A stretch of DNA of 35,381 bases from an uncultured Siphonobacter sp. (lineage in GTDB: Bacteria; Bacteroidota; Bacteroidia; Cytophagales; Spirosomataceae): NCBI GenBank assembly GCA_913774715.1, contig CAJYHS010000115.1, positions 1 to 35,381 of the forward strand. The letters run 5' to 3'. The notes beneath the pieces are model-generated. The model made no database searches. It saw only the letters and a list, made by a program, of their open reading frames with translations, and was not told the DNA's origin. The position numbers and the translations under genes are program-made. Of the stretch, positions 24,552-32,828 are shown in pieces. Position 1 is the first letter of the stretch. Every line of letters begins with the position of its first letter.

Positions 24552-25821
24552 ACTGTTTGATTTTCCGATAGAGGGTACGTTCGGAGATGCCAAGGGCCTG
24601 AGCTGCATTTTTTCGTTTATTACCGTTTTTCCGCAGAGCCTTAATAATCATTTCTTTTTCTTTCTTCTCCAGCGAAAGCGATTCGTCTTCGCTTTCCTCG
24701 GTTACATCCACGAATGAGGGTTCATTGGAAGAATCAATCGAAAAGACGTTTGAACTCTGGTTGCTGGTAGTAGCAACGGGTAAGTAGCGGGTCGAGGTAT
24801 TCGGTTCACTAAAATTAACAGGTTCGTCGTGAACGCCCTGAAATAGATTGGCATGCTGACGCAGAATTTCGCCATCTCCCGCACCGTTCTGAGCCATTTC
24901 AACGAAGAGTTTTTTCAGTTCGGTAACATCCCGTTTCAAATCGAAAAGAACCTTATACAGAATTTCACGTTCGCTAAAATCCTGATTCTGCGATTGCTGA
25001 TCCCGGAAAATATCGGGTAAGGAAGATCGCTGGGCATCGGGAATGTACTTCAGAAGCGTGCGGCCATTTACGAGTCTTTCTTCTTCAAGGATTGAAACCT
25101 GCTCGGCCAGATTTTTCAATTGACGAATGTTACCGGGAAAACGGTAACTCAGCAGTACTTCGCGGGCATCTTCGGTTAACTGAACGGGACGAATCCGCTG
25201 GCGTTCGCTAAAGTCAGCGGTGAACTTTCGAAATAACATTAATACGTCATTACCACGATCTCTCAGGGGAGGAACGAAGATGGGGACAGTATTCAGGCGG
25301 TAATACAAATCTTCCCGGAAACGGCCTTTTTCTACGGCCTGCATCAGATTTACGTTCGTTGCAGCTACAACCCGAACGTCCGTTTTCATAATCTTGGATG
25401 AACCTACCCGGATGAACTCCTTGTTTTCCAGCACCCGCAGCAAGCGAGCCTGCGTGCTTAGGGGCATTTCGGCAATTTCATCCAGAAAGATAGTTCCGCC
25501 GTCGGTCACTTCGAAGTATCCTTTCCGGGCGTCCACGGCTCCGGTAAATGCTCCTTTTTCGTGACCAAATAATTCAGAATCAATGGTTCCTTCGGGAATC
25601 GCTCCGCAGTTGATGGCAATAAACTGACCGTGTTTGCGGGTAGAAAGCTGATGAATGATCTTGGAAAAGGATTCTTTCCCACTTCCACTTTCACCAGTAA
25701 TGAGTACGGTCAGGTCCGTTGGTGCCACCTGAGCCGCGATTTGAATGGCATAATTCAGGGGAGTCGAATCACCAATGATACCAAACCGGGACTTTATAGA
25801 TTGAATTTCCTGAGGTGACAT
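24532..25821 (-). CDS. Sigma-54-dependent transcriptional activator (no receiver domain)
   Basis: A 429-aa protein from the ATG at 25821 (MSPQEIQSIKSRFGIIG); the longer frame adds a hydrophobic stretch (MVLMIFCLFTLYSIC) that is outside the family. The AAA+ domain starts almost at once: Walker A GESGSGKES (43-51), the sigma-54-contacting loop GAFTGA (90-95), Walker B TIFLDEIAEMP (110-120), and the sensor blocks VRVVAATNVNL and RFREDLYYRLNTVPI. A linker of about 150 residues leads to the C-terminal Fis helix-turn-helix (NKRKNAAQALGISERTLYRK). There is no N-terminal receiver or GAF domain, so control may be through the linker or expression level. It lies downstream of miaB and overlaps lptE. Targets are unknown. 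Confidence 0.93.
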   Translation of the reverse strand: MSPQEIQSIKSRFGIIGDSTPLNYAIQIAAQVAPTDLTVLITGESGSGKESFSKIIHQLSTRKHGQFIAINCGAIPEGTIDSELFGHEKGAFTGAVDARKGYFEVTDGGTIFLDEIAEMPLSTQARLLRVLENKEFIRVGSSKIMKTDVRVVAATNVNLMQAVEKGRFREDLYYRLNTVPIFVPPLRDRGNDVLMLFRKFTADFSERQRIRPVQLTEDAREVLLSYRFPGNIRQLKNLAEQVSILEEERLVNGRTLLKYIPDAQRSSLPDIFRDQQSQNQDFSEREILYKVLFDLKRDVTELKKLFVEMAQNGAGDGEILRQHANLFQGVHDEPVNFSEPNTSTRYLPVATTSNQSSNVFSIDSSNEPSFVDVTEESEDESLSLEKKEKEMIIKALRKNGNKRKNAAQALGISERTLYRKIKQYEIDEE

Positions 25822-25911
25822 GCAAATAGAGTAAAGAGTAAACAAGCAGAAAATCATAAGGACCATGTACTGAAACGGGATCATATGTCCAGCTCAGTAC
25901 ACGGTTCAATA

Positions 25912-27339
25912 TTAATTTTCTGATAAAACGGGCTCACCCAGCAGGGTAGCCGTCGTACAGTCAGTTACCAATACATTGACGTACTGACCTTTTTCGAAGT
26001 GATGTTTAGGGAATACAACCACTTTATTCTGGTCGTTCCGGCCTTGTAAATGTTCGGTGGAACGCTTGGATGTTCCTTCTACCAGTACGCGATGTACTTT
26101 GCCAAGAGCCATCTGATTCCGCTCCATGCTGTGTTGCTGCTGAAGAGCAATGATCTCGGCTAAACGACGCTTCTTGATTGGTTCAGGAATATCATCGACA
26201 AACTTTTTAGCCGCTGGCGTACCGGGGCGTTCAGAGTAAGCAAACATATAACCGAAGTCATATTTAACGTATTCCATCAGCGTCAGTGAATCGCGGTGTT
26301 CTTCTTCCGTTTCCGTACAGAAACCAGCGATCATATCCTGAGAGATACCACAATCTTCGCCCAGAATCCGGCGAATCGCATCCACCCGGTTCATGTACCA
26401 TTCCCGGTCATAGGTCCGGTTCATGATTTTCAGTACGCGTGAGTTTCCACTCTGGGCAGGTAAGTGAATGTAGTTACAAACGTTGTCGTACTTCTTCATG
26501 GTGTACAACACTTCGTCAGTAATATCTTTGGGGTGAGAGGTGCTGAAACGAACGCGTAAATCAGGGTTCACCAGAGCTACTTTTTCAAGCAGATTCGCAA
26601 AATTAACGTGCTCAGTACCGTCTTCAGAAGTCCACTTGTAACTGTCTACGTTCTGACCTAACAGCGTCACTTCACGATACCCCTGACCGAACAATTCCTC
26701 GGCTTCTTTTACAATAGAATGGGCATCCCGTGAACGTTCGCGGCCCCGAGTGAAAGGCACTACGCAGAAGCTGCACATATTATCACAGCCCCGCATAATA
26801 CTGATAAATGCCGTTACTCCGTTGGTGTTCAGACGAACGGGAGCAATGTCGGCGTAAGTTTCTTCTTTAGAAAGGAAAACGTTAACGGCCTTTTGTCCGG
26901 TTTCTACTTCTTCCAGCAAGCGGGGCAGGTCACGGTAGGCATCAGGACCTACCACCATATCCACAATTTTTTCTTCTTCCAGTAACTTGGCTTTCAGACG
27001 TTCAGCCATGCATCCCAATACCCCAATGGTCGTATCAGGTTTACGGCGTTTGAGGCTGACAAAGGTGCTTAACCGATTCCGTACCTTTTGTTCGGCATTG
27101 TCGCGGATGGCACAGGTATTCAATAATACTAAATCAGCATCATCCGGGCTAGAGGTGGTTGCAAACCCTTTTTCACGCATGATGGATGCTACGATTTCGC
27201 TGTCTGAAAAATTCATCTGGCAACCGTAACTTTCAATATATAATTTCTTTTTGCCCTGGGCACCTTGTTCGTCTTCCAGCAAACGGGGAAGGTCAATGCC
27301 TTGCTTATCTTCGGGAGTTAGGATCTCTAAGGTCTTCAT
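25912..27339 (-). CDS. miaB: tRNA-i6A37 methylthiotransferase MiaB
   Basis: A 475-aa protein with the three-domain MiaB order. The N-terminal UPF0004 domain has cysteines C40 ([14 protein letters not shown]), C76 ([13 protein letters not shown]) and C110 ([10 protein letters not shown]) that hold the auxiliary [4Fe-4S] cluster. The radical SAM motif CxxxCxxC is C185, C189, C192 in [20 protein letters not shown]. The TRAM domain is near the C-terminus (about 405-470). It adds a methylthio group to i6A37 in tRNAs reading UNN codons. Related RimO and MtaB enzymes are excluded by the YGCQMN and [12 protein letters not shown] forms. It is first of the run miaB, sigma-54 activator, lptE. Confidence 0.97.
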   Translation of the reverse strand: MKTLEILTPEDKQGIDLPRLLEDEQGAQGKKKLYIESYGCQMNFSDSEIVASIMREKGFATTSSPDDADLVLLNTCAIRDNAEQKVRNRLSTFVSLKRRKPDTTIGVLGCMAERLKAKLLEEEKIVDMVVGPDAYRDLPRLLEEVETGQKAVNVFLSKEETYADIAPVRLNTNGVTAFISIMRGCDNMCSFCVVPFTRGRERSRDAHSIVKEAEELFGQGYREVTLLGQNVDSYKWTSEDGTEHVNFANLLEKVALVNPDLRVRFSTSHPKDITDEVLYTMKKYDNVCNYIHLPAQSGNSRVLKIMNRTYDREWYMNRVDAIRRILGEDCGISQDMIAGFCTETEEEHRDSLTLMEYVKYDFGYMFAYSERPGTPAAKKFVDDIPEPIKKRRLAEIIALQQQHSMERNQMALGKVHRVLVEGTSKRSTEHLQGRNDQNKVVVFPKHHFEKGQYVNVLVTDCTTATLLGEPVLSEN

Positions 27340-27406
27340 GGATGCTCGGAGCCTTGAGCCTCAGGCTTTCGGCTTATGTGATAAATATGGAGTTCAAGCG
27401 AAGCTA

Positions 27407-27437
27407 CAAAGGTACAAAAAAACTGACAATCTGTCAG
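27407..27437 (-). promoter_or_regulatory. miaB promoter candidate with TGACA-N3-TGTCA dyad
   Basis: On the minus strand TACCTTTG (27414-27407) is a perfect TAnnTTTG -7 box. Just upstream is the palindrome CTGACAGATTGTCAG (27437-27423), covering the -20 to -34 region where a -33 element or repressor would sit. The dyad closely matches the groES upstream sequence TTGACAGACTGTCTG (12/15 by eye). Confidence 0.5.
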
Positions 27438-27569
27438 ATTGAATAGGGAAGGGATTTTAAATAGTTGTTTAAAAAGAGTTAATGGATTAAATAAGATAGT
27501 AATCATTCGAGATGATAACCTTTTAGGAATTAATGATATGTACATACTACACTATTCGTCTTTTAACTT

Positions 27570-28295
27570 ATGAATCACTCTACATCTGCTGTATTAATAG
27601 CTGAGTTTTGCCAGAATAATTTTACCAATTTAAAAGGAGCAAAGTTAGACCGAGAGTATTATTACGCCCACCTGCCTTTGTGCGTAATTGATGCGGTATT
27701 TTCGATGGGTGTAAAGTATGAATCCGTTCGTAATGTGGTGACTCGAATAGAGGGTTTATTTCAAAAGGTCATCTATCGCGAATATGAATCTGAGCCTATA
27801 AATAGAACAGAGCAGGTGTCGATTACTGATTTTCAGAAAAAGCTGGCTAATCGAACTCCCGAAGAACTGGCTACTCAAGTTTATGGTAACAAGCAACGCA
27901 CTTCTAGTCAAAACGGAATTTTAAAAGCCGAAGCGGTTAACCTGTTCCTTGAGGTATTGGTAAAATATGAAGTTAACTATTGTCAGGATGTAGCTAAGCT
28001 GATCGGTAACGGTGATTTTAAGAAGGATATAAAAAGGATTCCCGGTCAAGCCAGCGGCATTTGCCTGTCTTATTTTTTTATGTTAGCGGGTAATGATAAC
28101 CTTATCAAGCCTGATCGAATGGTAGAAGCTTTTCTTGAGGGTATAGTTGGAAGAAAATGTACGCTTGCAGAGTCTCAGAACCTACTAGCCGAAGCGTCGG
28201 ATTGGCTACGGGGGCAGGGTTACGAAATGAATCCCAGATTACTGGATAACGTGATCTGGAATTACCAGCGAAAGCTCGTGACCATTAAAGGTTGA
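27570..28295 (+). CDS. Hypothetical protein with HhH-GPD-like C-terminal region
   Basis: A 241-aa protein. The stretch IPGQASGICLSYFFMLAG (157-174) followed by LIKPDRMVEAF (D182) matches the helix-hairpin-helix and the conserved Asp of HhH-GPD DNA glycosylases such as endonuclease III, where PG(x)G and VDTH occupy these positions. The N-terminal helices and the KAEAVNLFLEVL helix also fit that all-alpha fold. Similar hypothetical proteins exist in several phyla. The catalytic Lys of the HhH helix is not obvious, so glycosylase activity is uncertain. The gene stands alone on the plus strand beside miaB, appears somewhat lower in GC than the flanks, and lies next to a decayed gene, which suggests an accessory location. 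Confidence 0.65.
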   Translation: MNHSTSAVLIAEFCQNNFTNLKGAKLDREYYYAHLPLCVIDAVFSMGVKYESVRNVVTRIEGLFQKVIYREYESEPINRTEQVSITDFQKKLANRTPEELATQVYGNKQRTSSQNGILKAEAVNLFLEVLVKYEVNYCQDVAKLIGNGDFKKDIKRIPGQASGICLSYFFMLAGNDNLIKPDRMVEAFLEGIVGRKCTLAESQNLLAEASDWLRGQGYEMNPRLLDNVIWNYQRKLVTIKG

Positions 28296-28321
28296 TTCTG
28301 TCGAACCGCATTCGAAGCATG

Positions 28322-28740
28322 CTATGAAGATGTTCGATACATCATTAATAACCCCATCATCCAAAATAAAGCCGAAGGAAAAGCAGCGGCCCGTCCAAGG
28401 GGTGAAATGCCGATGAAGAATAGAATACCACCCAGCATCCTATGGATAAAACGTTCTTTAGCAATGAAATAGCAATAAGCAATTGACCGGCAACTAGGAA
28501 CAGAAGAAGGACAGTTGCATGCGATTTAAAAAGCCATTGATAAAGACTTTGTAAAAAGTAAACAAGCAAAGTCAGCAAAGGAAAGCTTCAGGCGTGGTAA
28601 AAGTGGTGTAAGCATTAAATGCTGCTGCCGCAAAAAACATAACAGCGTAACAATAGCGAGCCACCGTAACGTTTTTCCAGCTGCATACAGCCATGCTAAT
28701 GGCCATGCTATTACTTAGAAGGCAATCAGCGTATGATCCA
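28322..28740 (-). pseudogene. Decayed DoxX-like small membrane-protein gene
   Basis: No intact ORF spans this stretch, but the minus strand gives consecutive fragments of one hydrophobic protein in different frames: VARYCYAVMFFAAAAFNAYT, then TTFTTPEAFL, SFADFACLLF in a second frame, YQWLFKSHATVLLLFLVAGQ with LLIAISLLK in a third, and RFIHRMLGGILFFIGISPLG with RAAAFPSALFWMMGLLM to a stop at 28322-28324. At least three frame changes are needed. The fragment order and the PLGRAAAFPSALFW ending look like a small four-helix DoxX-like membrane protein. The start is unclear. Sequencing error is possible but would have to recur. Confidence 0.72.
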
Positions 28741-28743
28741 TAA

Positions 28744-28760
28744 TGCGTTTTCAAAACGCA
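28744..28760. other. Perfect 17-bp palindrome
   Basis: TGCGTTTT, one base, AAAACGCA. It lies between the tamL stop (28823) and the decayed gene. It may be an operator remnant of the pseudogene or a weak tamL terminator without a T run. Confidence 0.5.
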
Positions 28761-28822
28761 ATACTAAAGGTCAGGATAATGGGAATCGCTGAGTAATATC
28801 AGTTTTCAAATTGATAATGCGA

Positions 28823-31339
28823 TTAGAACGGATACCCAATACCAAAGCGTAATTGAGGCCGATACCGATTTTCCAGACTTTCGCTGAATAAATCCTTGAT
28901 TACCCACTGACCCGTGCCGCCATTCATTCGGGGGCGGGAAGGCTCATAGAGTTTGATACCCCAGTCGGCTCGAAGTATGAAGAAAGATTTATCAAAGCGT
29001 AAGCCAAATCCTGCGTCCAGGGCGGTTTGGCCAATGAAGGAATTTATTTTGAAAATCTCCTCTTGCTGACCTTGACGTAGTAACCAGACGTTCCCTGCAT
29101 CCACAAATAAAGCTCCGTTGAAATCACCAAAGAGTTTAAATAAAGGGAATCGCCATTCCGCGTTAAACTCCAATTGTAAACTGCCGGGACGTTCAAATTT
29201 ATAACTTGGTACCACCGCTCCCGATTTCAGCGTATCGTAACTGGCTGCCACGCCACCCAAGCCTAATTTACGTGGATTCCAGCCCCGCATCGAATTGGCC
29301 CCCCCTGCAAAAAAGGCTTTTTCGTAGGGTAAAATACCGCCGTTTTGGGAATATTCCCAACCTAAGCCTCCAAAGCCCCGGAAGACAAACATGGAGCGGC
29401 CCCGTCGGCGTAGTGGCACGTAAAGGCGATAATCAACGCTGGTTTTCAGAAATTTGTAAAAGCGTAGGTTTTCATTGTCCGTTAACCGTTGCTGAGCCTT
29501 TTGTGACAGAAGATTCAGCGTTGTTCCACCGGATTCCATGAATACTCGCAGGTACTTCGTTTTTCGGTAAGGATTCAGGTTCAGGTTATTATCATTATAA
29601 ACGTAGGATCCGCTGATGCTCGATACAAAAGAGCGGTTGAACGTATATATAAGGTTATTACCTGCCAATACCTGCTCATAGAGAAAGGCCTGAAATTCGC
29701 TGGATTGACGACTGGTATTGATTAGGTTGATATCAATGGGGCTGAAATAAAAGGTTTCTCTCGGAGAAATCTGCCAGGAATAATTCATGGCCAGTTTCAG
29801 ACCCGTTCGGCGAAAATCTTTCCGATCACTAAATGAATAACCGATCCCAACCTGCGTGCGGGGAGTACTATTGGCATACCGAATTCGCATGCTGGCGGGT
29901 AATAACAACTGCGGAAAAATGAGCGAAGTATTAATCCCTGCTTCAAAATTCTGATCTTTAAAGGCCAAATTCTGAGAACTTTGAGTAAAGCCGGGTTGTC
30001 CGTCGTAACCAGCTTTTCCGGCGATTTCGAGGGTTTCTAATCCCTGAAAAATATTACGAATCCGTAAAGCTCCATTCAAGAAGGGACCTGGTAAACCCTG
30101 ATACACATTCATCCCGACTTCGGAGGATAACTCGTAGCGTTGCAAAGATTGAGCGAAAATCAGAGCATTCAGACGGTTATCAGCGGTAGTATCGTAAGTA
30201 ATGTTAGGAAACTTGAATTGATCCAGCGTCCCCAACATTCGCAGCGTTTCGTTATTCAGGGTCTGGCTATAGGTCATGTTGGGTCTTACCTTGACCTTGC
30301 TATCCAGTAATTTGGTAGAATATTTCCTTCCGGCAAAGATGTAACGAATGCCCCGGAAGCTGGTAGAGTCGATGCTTGGATTCGTTCCGGCTCCATCCCG
30401 TCCATCCACAACGAAAGTAACGTTGTCAATCTTAAAGAAGGGATACTCCGCAGGAAGCGAATCAATCACCATCGTGACATTCATATGGTGCTTCATGGGT
30501 TCAGCCAGCGAAGTATCGTAGGTGCCTGTAAAGGTGATATTTTCCTTCGTAAATCCGTAGTATCCCTGATCGCGAAGGAGGGATTCAATGCGGTCTCGTT
30601 CGGCACTGAAATTGCGTTCATCAATTCGGGTGCCTTTTCTTAGAAAACGAATGCCCCGCGTATGACGAATCAGACTGTCGATTCGGGCATCCGTAGTAAC
30701 CAGTCGGATTGAGTCAAGGATATACGGTTTCTGCTGTTGAACCTCATATAAAACCTTTACCCGGCGAAACTTAACGGTATCAAGTTTGTAACGGACCGAA
30801 TCGTCGAACATGCCGCGATTGGTTCGTAAAAAAGCCTGAATGTTAGCCGCATTCTGACGGGCGTCTTCTTCGGTGATGATGGACGGAGGTTCACCTACCA
30901 CCCGCATCCACCAGTGCCCCTGCTCAATCGCCAGTCGGTTGTGATCAATTTTACGACTCAGGCGATCTATTTTCTTCTGGGTTTTTTTTGATTGAATAGA
31001 GTCCGGGCCATTGCGAAGTTGGTTCATTTGAGCCTGGTATTCCCGAATTTCCTGCTCGAAGCGGGGTTTTTTGTACTTCAGAAAATCAGGTCTGGCAATT
31101 TGATACACCCAGAGGAAAGGCGTAAGCGGCTGAGTAATTAATACCCGGTTCGATTCCTGTGGTAAAAGGGCTTCCAGCTCTTCATTCGGAATTTCCTTGT
31201 TACCTTTGATGGTCTGTTTGGCTAGCAGGTATTCGCCCCGACGTAGCTCGGTGCCTCGCGTACAAGCGGCCAAGAAACTCATAAAAGCCATTCCAATCAT
31301 CAGTAATTGAAGAAGTGATCTCCTTTGGAGGAATGGCAT
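28823..31339 (-). CDS. tamL: TamL: BamA/TamA-family outer-membrane lipoprotein
   Basis: An 838-aa protein from the ATG at 31339; the open frame begins eight codons earlier with GTG, overlapping the divergent gene. The signal peptide ends FLAAC (C26), a lipobox, so unlike BamA it is lipidated. Residues about 30-440 hold POTRA-like repeats (QTIKGNKEIPNEELEALLP, KVKVRPNMTYSQTLNNETLR). The rest is an Omp85 barrel with the conserved FFAGGANSMRGWNPRKLGLG (the RGF-type motif) and an aromatic C-terminus RFGIGYPF. TamL with the inner-membrane TamB (not in the window) moves barrel proteins or lipids to the outer membrane and is typical of Bacteroidota. Head to head with the methyltransferase gene. Confidence 0.9.
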   Translation of the reverse strand: MPFLQRRSLLQLLMIGMAFMSFLAACTRGTELRRGEYLLAKQTIKGNKEIPNEELEALLPQESNRVLITQPLTPFLWVYQIARPDFLKYKKPRFEQEIREYQAQMNQLRNGPDSIQSKKTQKKIDRLSRKIDHNRLAIEQGHWWMRVVGEPPSIITEEDARQNAANIQAFLRTNRGMFDDSVRYKLDTVKFRRVKVLYEVQQQKPYILDSIRLVTTDARIDSLIRHTRGIRFLRKGTRIDERNFSAERDRIESLLRDQGYYGFTKENITFTGTYDTSLAEPMKHHMNVTMVIDSLPAEYPFFKIDNVTFVVDGRDGAGTNPSIDSTSFRGIRYIFAGRKYSTKLLDSKVKVRPNMTYSQTLNNETLRMLGTLDQFKFPNITYDTTADNRLNALIFAQSLQRYELSSEVGMNVYQGLPGPFLNGALRIRNIFQGLETLEIAGKAGYDGQPGFTQSSQNLAFKDQNFEAGINTSLIFPQLLLPASMRIRYANSTPRTQVGIGYSFSDRKDFRRTGLKLAMNYSWQISPRETFYFSPIDINLINTSRQSSEFQAFLYEQVLAGNNLIYTFNRSFVSSISGSYVYNDNNLNLNPYRKTKYLRVFMESGGTTLNLLSQKAQQRLTDNENLRFYKFLKTSVDYRLYVPLRRRGRSMFVFRGFGGLGWEYSQNGGILPYEKAFFAGGANSMRGWNPRKLGLGGVAASYDTLKSGAVVPSYKFERPGSLQLEFNAEWRFPLFKLFGDFNGALFVDAGNVWLLRQGQQEEIFKINSFIGQTALDAGFGLRFDKSFFILRADWGIKLYEPSRPRMNGGTGQWVIKDLFSESLENRYRPQLRFGIGYPF

Positions 31340-31353
31340 AAGTATACGGGATA

Positions 31354-32106
31354 ATGATCTCACAAAAGTGGCAAAAACAAATTCGCCTGCTTCAACAAAA
31401 AAAACACCGGCAGGAGCAGGAGGCTTTTTTGGTGGAGGGCGGCAAGAGTGTTCTGGAGTTACTAAAGGCTGATTTTACGATTCAGGCTCTGTTTGTAACG
31501 GACACATTTTACAAAGAAAACCAAAAGCTGCTCGGCGAGCAACCCTTTTCCTTTGAATTGGTCGAGGAATCTGAACTGGAGAAGGTCGGAACGCTGCAAA
31601 GTAATAACGCCGGCCTGGCCATTGCTAAAACGAAGCAAAACCGTCCATTGCGTGTGGAAGGCTCGGAATATGCCTTGATACTGGACGATATTCGTGATCC
31701 TGGGAACCTGGGTACGATCATTCGGATTGCCGATTGGTACGGCATAAAAAAGGTGATTTGTTCGGAAACCTGCGTGGATGTATATAACCCCAAGGTGATT
31801 TCAGCAACGATGGGTTCGTTTACCCGCGTGCAAACGTACTATGTGTCTTTGCAGACGTTTTTAGCACAGGAAAAAAGTGAAGCAGTGTATGGGACTTTTC
31901 TCGGTGGAGAATCGATTTACAATTTAACCTTTGCCGATTCGGGCTATATTGTCATTGGGAATGAAGCTAATGGCATTCGTCCTGAAAATGAAACCTTTGT
32001 AACGAAAAAAATAACAATTCCCCGGTTCGGTGAAGCCGAATCTCTGAATGCAGGAATCGCTACGGCAATTGTACTGGATAACTGGCGGAGGGGAGTGAAA
32101 GAATAA
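31354..32106 (+). CDS. TrmH/SpoU-family RNA methyltransferase
   Basis: A 250-aa protein. The N-terminal substrate-binding domain (about 1-95) starts KWQKQIRLLQQKKHRQEQEA with FLVEGGKSVLELL. The SPOUT catalytic domain has the three knot motifs: LILDDIRDPGNLGTIIRIAD (motif 1), YIVIGNEANGIRP (motif 2) and ITIPRFGEAESLNAGIATAI (motif 3). The family makes 2'-O-methylribose in rRNA or tRNA; members with this layout in Bacteroidota are usually annotated simply as RNA methyltransferase or RlmB-like, so the target is not fixed. It starts only 14 bp from the divergent tamL ATG and ends at a hairpin overlapping the convergent gene. Confidence 0.93.
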   Translation: MISQKWQKQIRLLQQKKHRQEQEAFLVEGGKSVLELLKADFTIQALFVTDTFYKENQKLLGEQPFSFELVEESELEKVGTLQSNNAGLAIAKTKQNRPLRVEGSEYALILDDIRDPGNLGTIIRIADWYGIKKVICSETCVDVYNPKVISATMGSFTRVQTYYVSLQTFLAQEKSEAVYGTFLGGESIYNLTFADSGYIVIGNEANGIRPENETFVTKKITIPRFGEAESLNAGIATAIVLDNWRRGVKE

Positions 32107-32120
32107 GGGGAAAGATAGGA

Positions 32121-32150
32121 AGGCTGATGTCATCATCAGCCTTTTTCTTT
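32121..32150 (+). terminator. Intrinsic terminator of the RNA methyltransferase gene
   Basis: AGGCTGATG (32121-32129) and CATCAGCCT (32134-32142) form a 9-bp stem with a TCAT loop and a T-rich tail. The right arm includes the stop codon of the convergent gene (32138-32136 on the minus strand). Confidence 0.85.
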
Positions 32151-32699
32151 AAATGAAAACTGATAGGTGGCTTTTAAAGGAACATTGAAATGATCAAATC
32201 GGACGTCTAAGGGTGGACCTATCCGCCAGCCCTTAAGGTCTTCTTCTATTTTGATAACCTGTAATTTTTCTAAAGTTTCAATCTTCGCTTGACTAATCCA
32301 TTGAAAAGCCATCTTCTGAGCCTGTTCGGTAATCTGATCCAGAAGGATATCTTCATCGTTTCTGGAATAATGCATTTCCAAAGCGAAAAGCCTTACTTCA
32401 GGATACGAATTCTGATATTCTTCAACTTGTCTATACGTTGCTTGATTTAATGAAAATTGGTAAGAAGTAATGGAATAAGTAAAGCCGTTATTAGTCATAT
32501 CGAACGTATTCCCTTCTATAATCTTTACTTCTGCTTTTTCCAGAAAGCTTACCCAGTTTTGATGAACCAAAGCCGATTTTTCCTGCTCTTCAGAAGCATT
32601 TTTAAAATTGAAAAATGAACAGAATAGTATTTCCTGAGGCTGACAAAGTAACTGGTCAGTAAGAGTTACGCTGAAGGGTTCAATTTTCATGGCGATCAT
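32136..32699 (-). CDS. Hypothetical protein, unrecognised
   Basis: A 187-aa protein from the ATG at 32699; a second ATG at 32690 (MKIEPFSVTLTDQ) is a likely alternative. It is cytosolic by sequence: no signal peptide or long hydrophobic segment. It is acidic, aromatic rich and appears alpha/beta, with segments EILFCSFFNFKNASEEQEKS, VRLFALEMHYSRNDEDILLD and EDLKGWRIGPPLDVRFDHFN. I do not recognise a family. It is a single gene, convergent with the methyltransferase and sharing the end of its terminator, with the YhhQ-type transporter gene upstream on the same strand. The reading frame is clean and codon use is ordinary, so it is likely real. Confidence 0.68.
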   Translation of the reverse strand: MIAMKIEPFSVTLTDQLLCQPQEILFCSFFNFKNASEEQEKSALVHQNWVSFLEKAEVKIIEGNTFDMTNNGFTYSITSYQFSLNQATYRQVEEYQNSYPEVRLFALEMHYSRNDEDILLDQITEQAQKMAFQWISQAKIETLEKLQVIKIEEDLKGWRIGPPLDVRFDHFNVPLKATYQFSFKEKG

Positions 32700-32790
32700 T
32701 GGTTAAGTTGGTCTTTCTTGTAATCACTCGGCAGAGAGGAGCGACTGCGAGAGGAATACCCTATACTGCCCATTGATTATGGTAAAGCGA

Positions 32791-32824
32791 TAATAAGATA
32801 GCCTTTGGATCATCCAGAGGCTAT
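32791..32824 (-). terminator. Intrinsic terminator of the YhhQ-type transporter gene
   Basis: On the minus strand ATAGCCT and AGGCTAT (32824-32818 and 32804-32798) enclose TGGA/TCCA with a TGA loop and one mismatch, followed by a T-rich stretch. It is 5 bp past the transporter stop. Confidence 0.65.
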
Positions 32825-32828
32825 TTTA

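Noticed and set aside
28357-28754. Two short minus-strand open frames as separate genes
   Set aside because: They are frame-shifted pieces of one decayed membrane protein, as the third frame carries the missing C-terminus.
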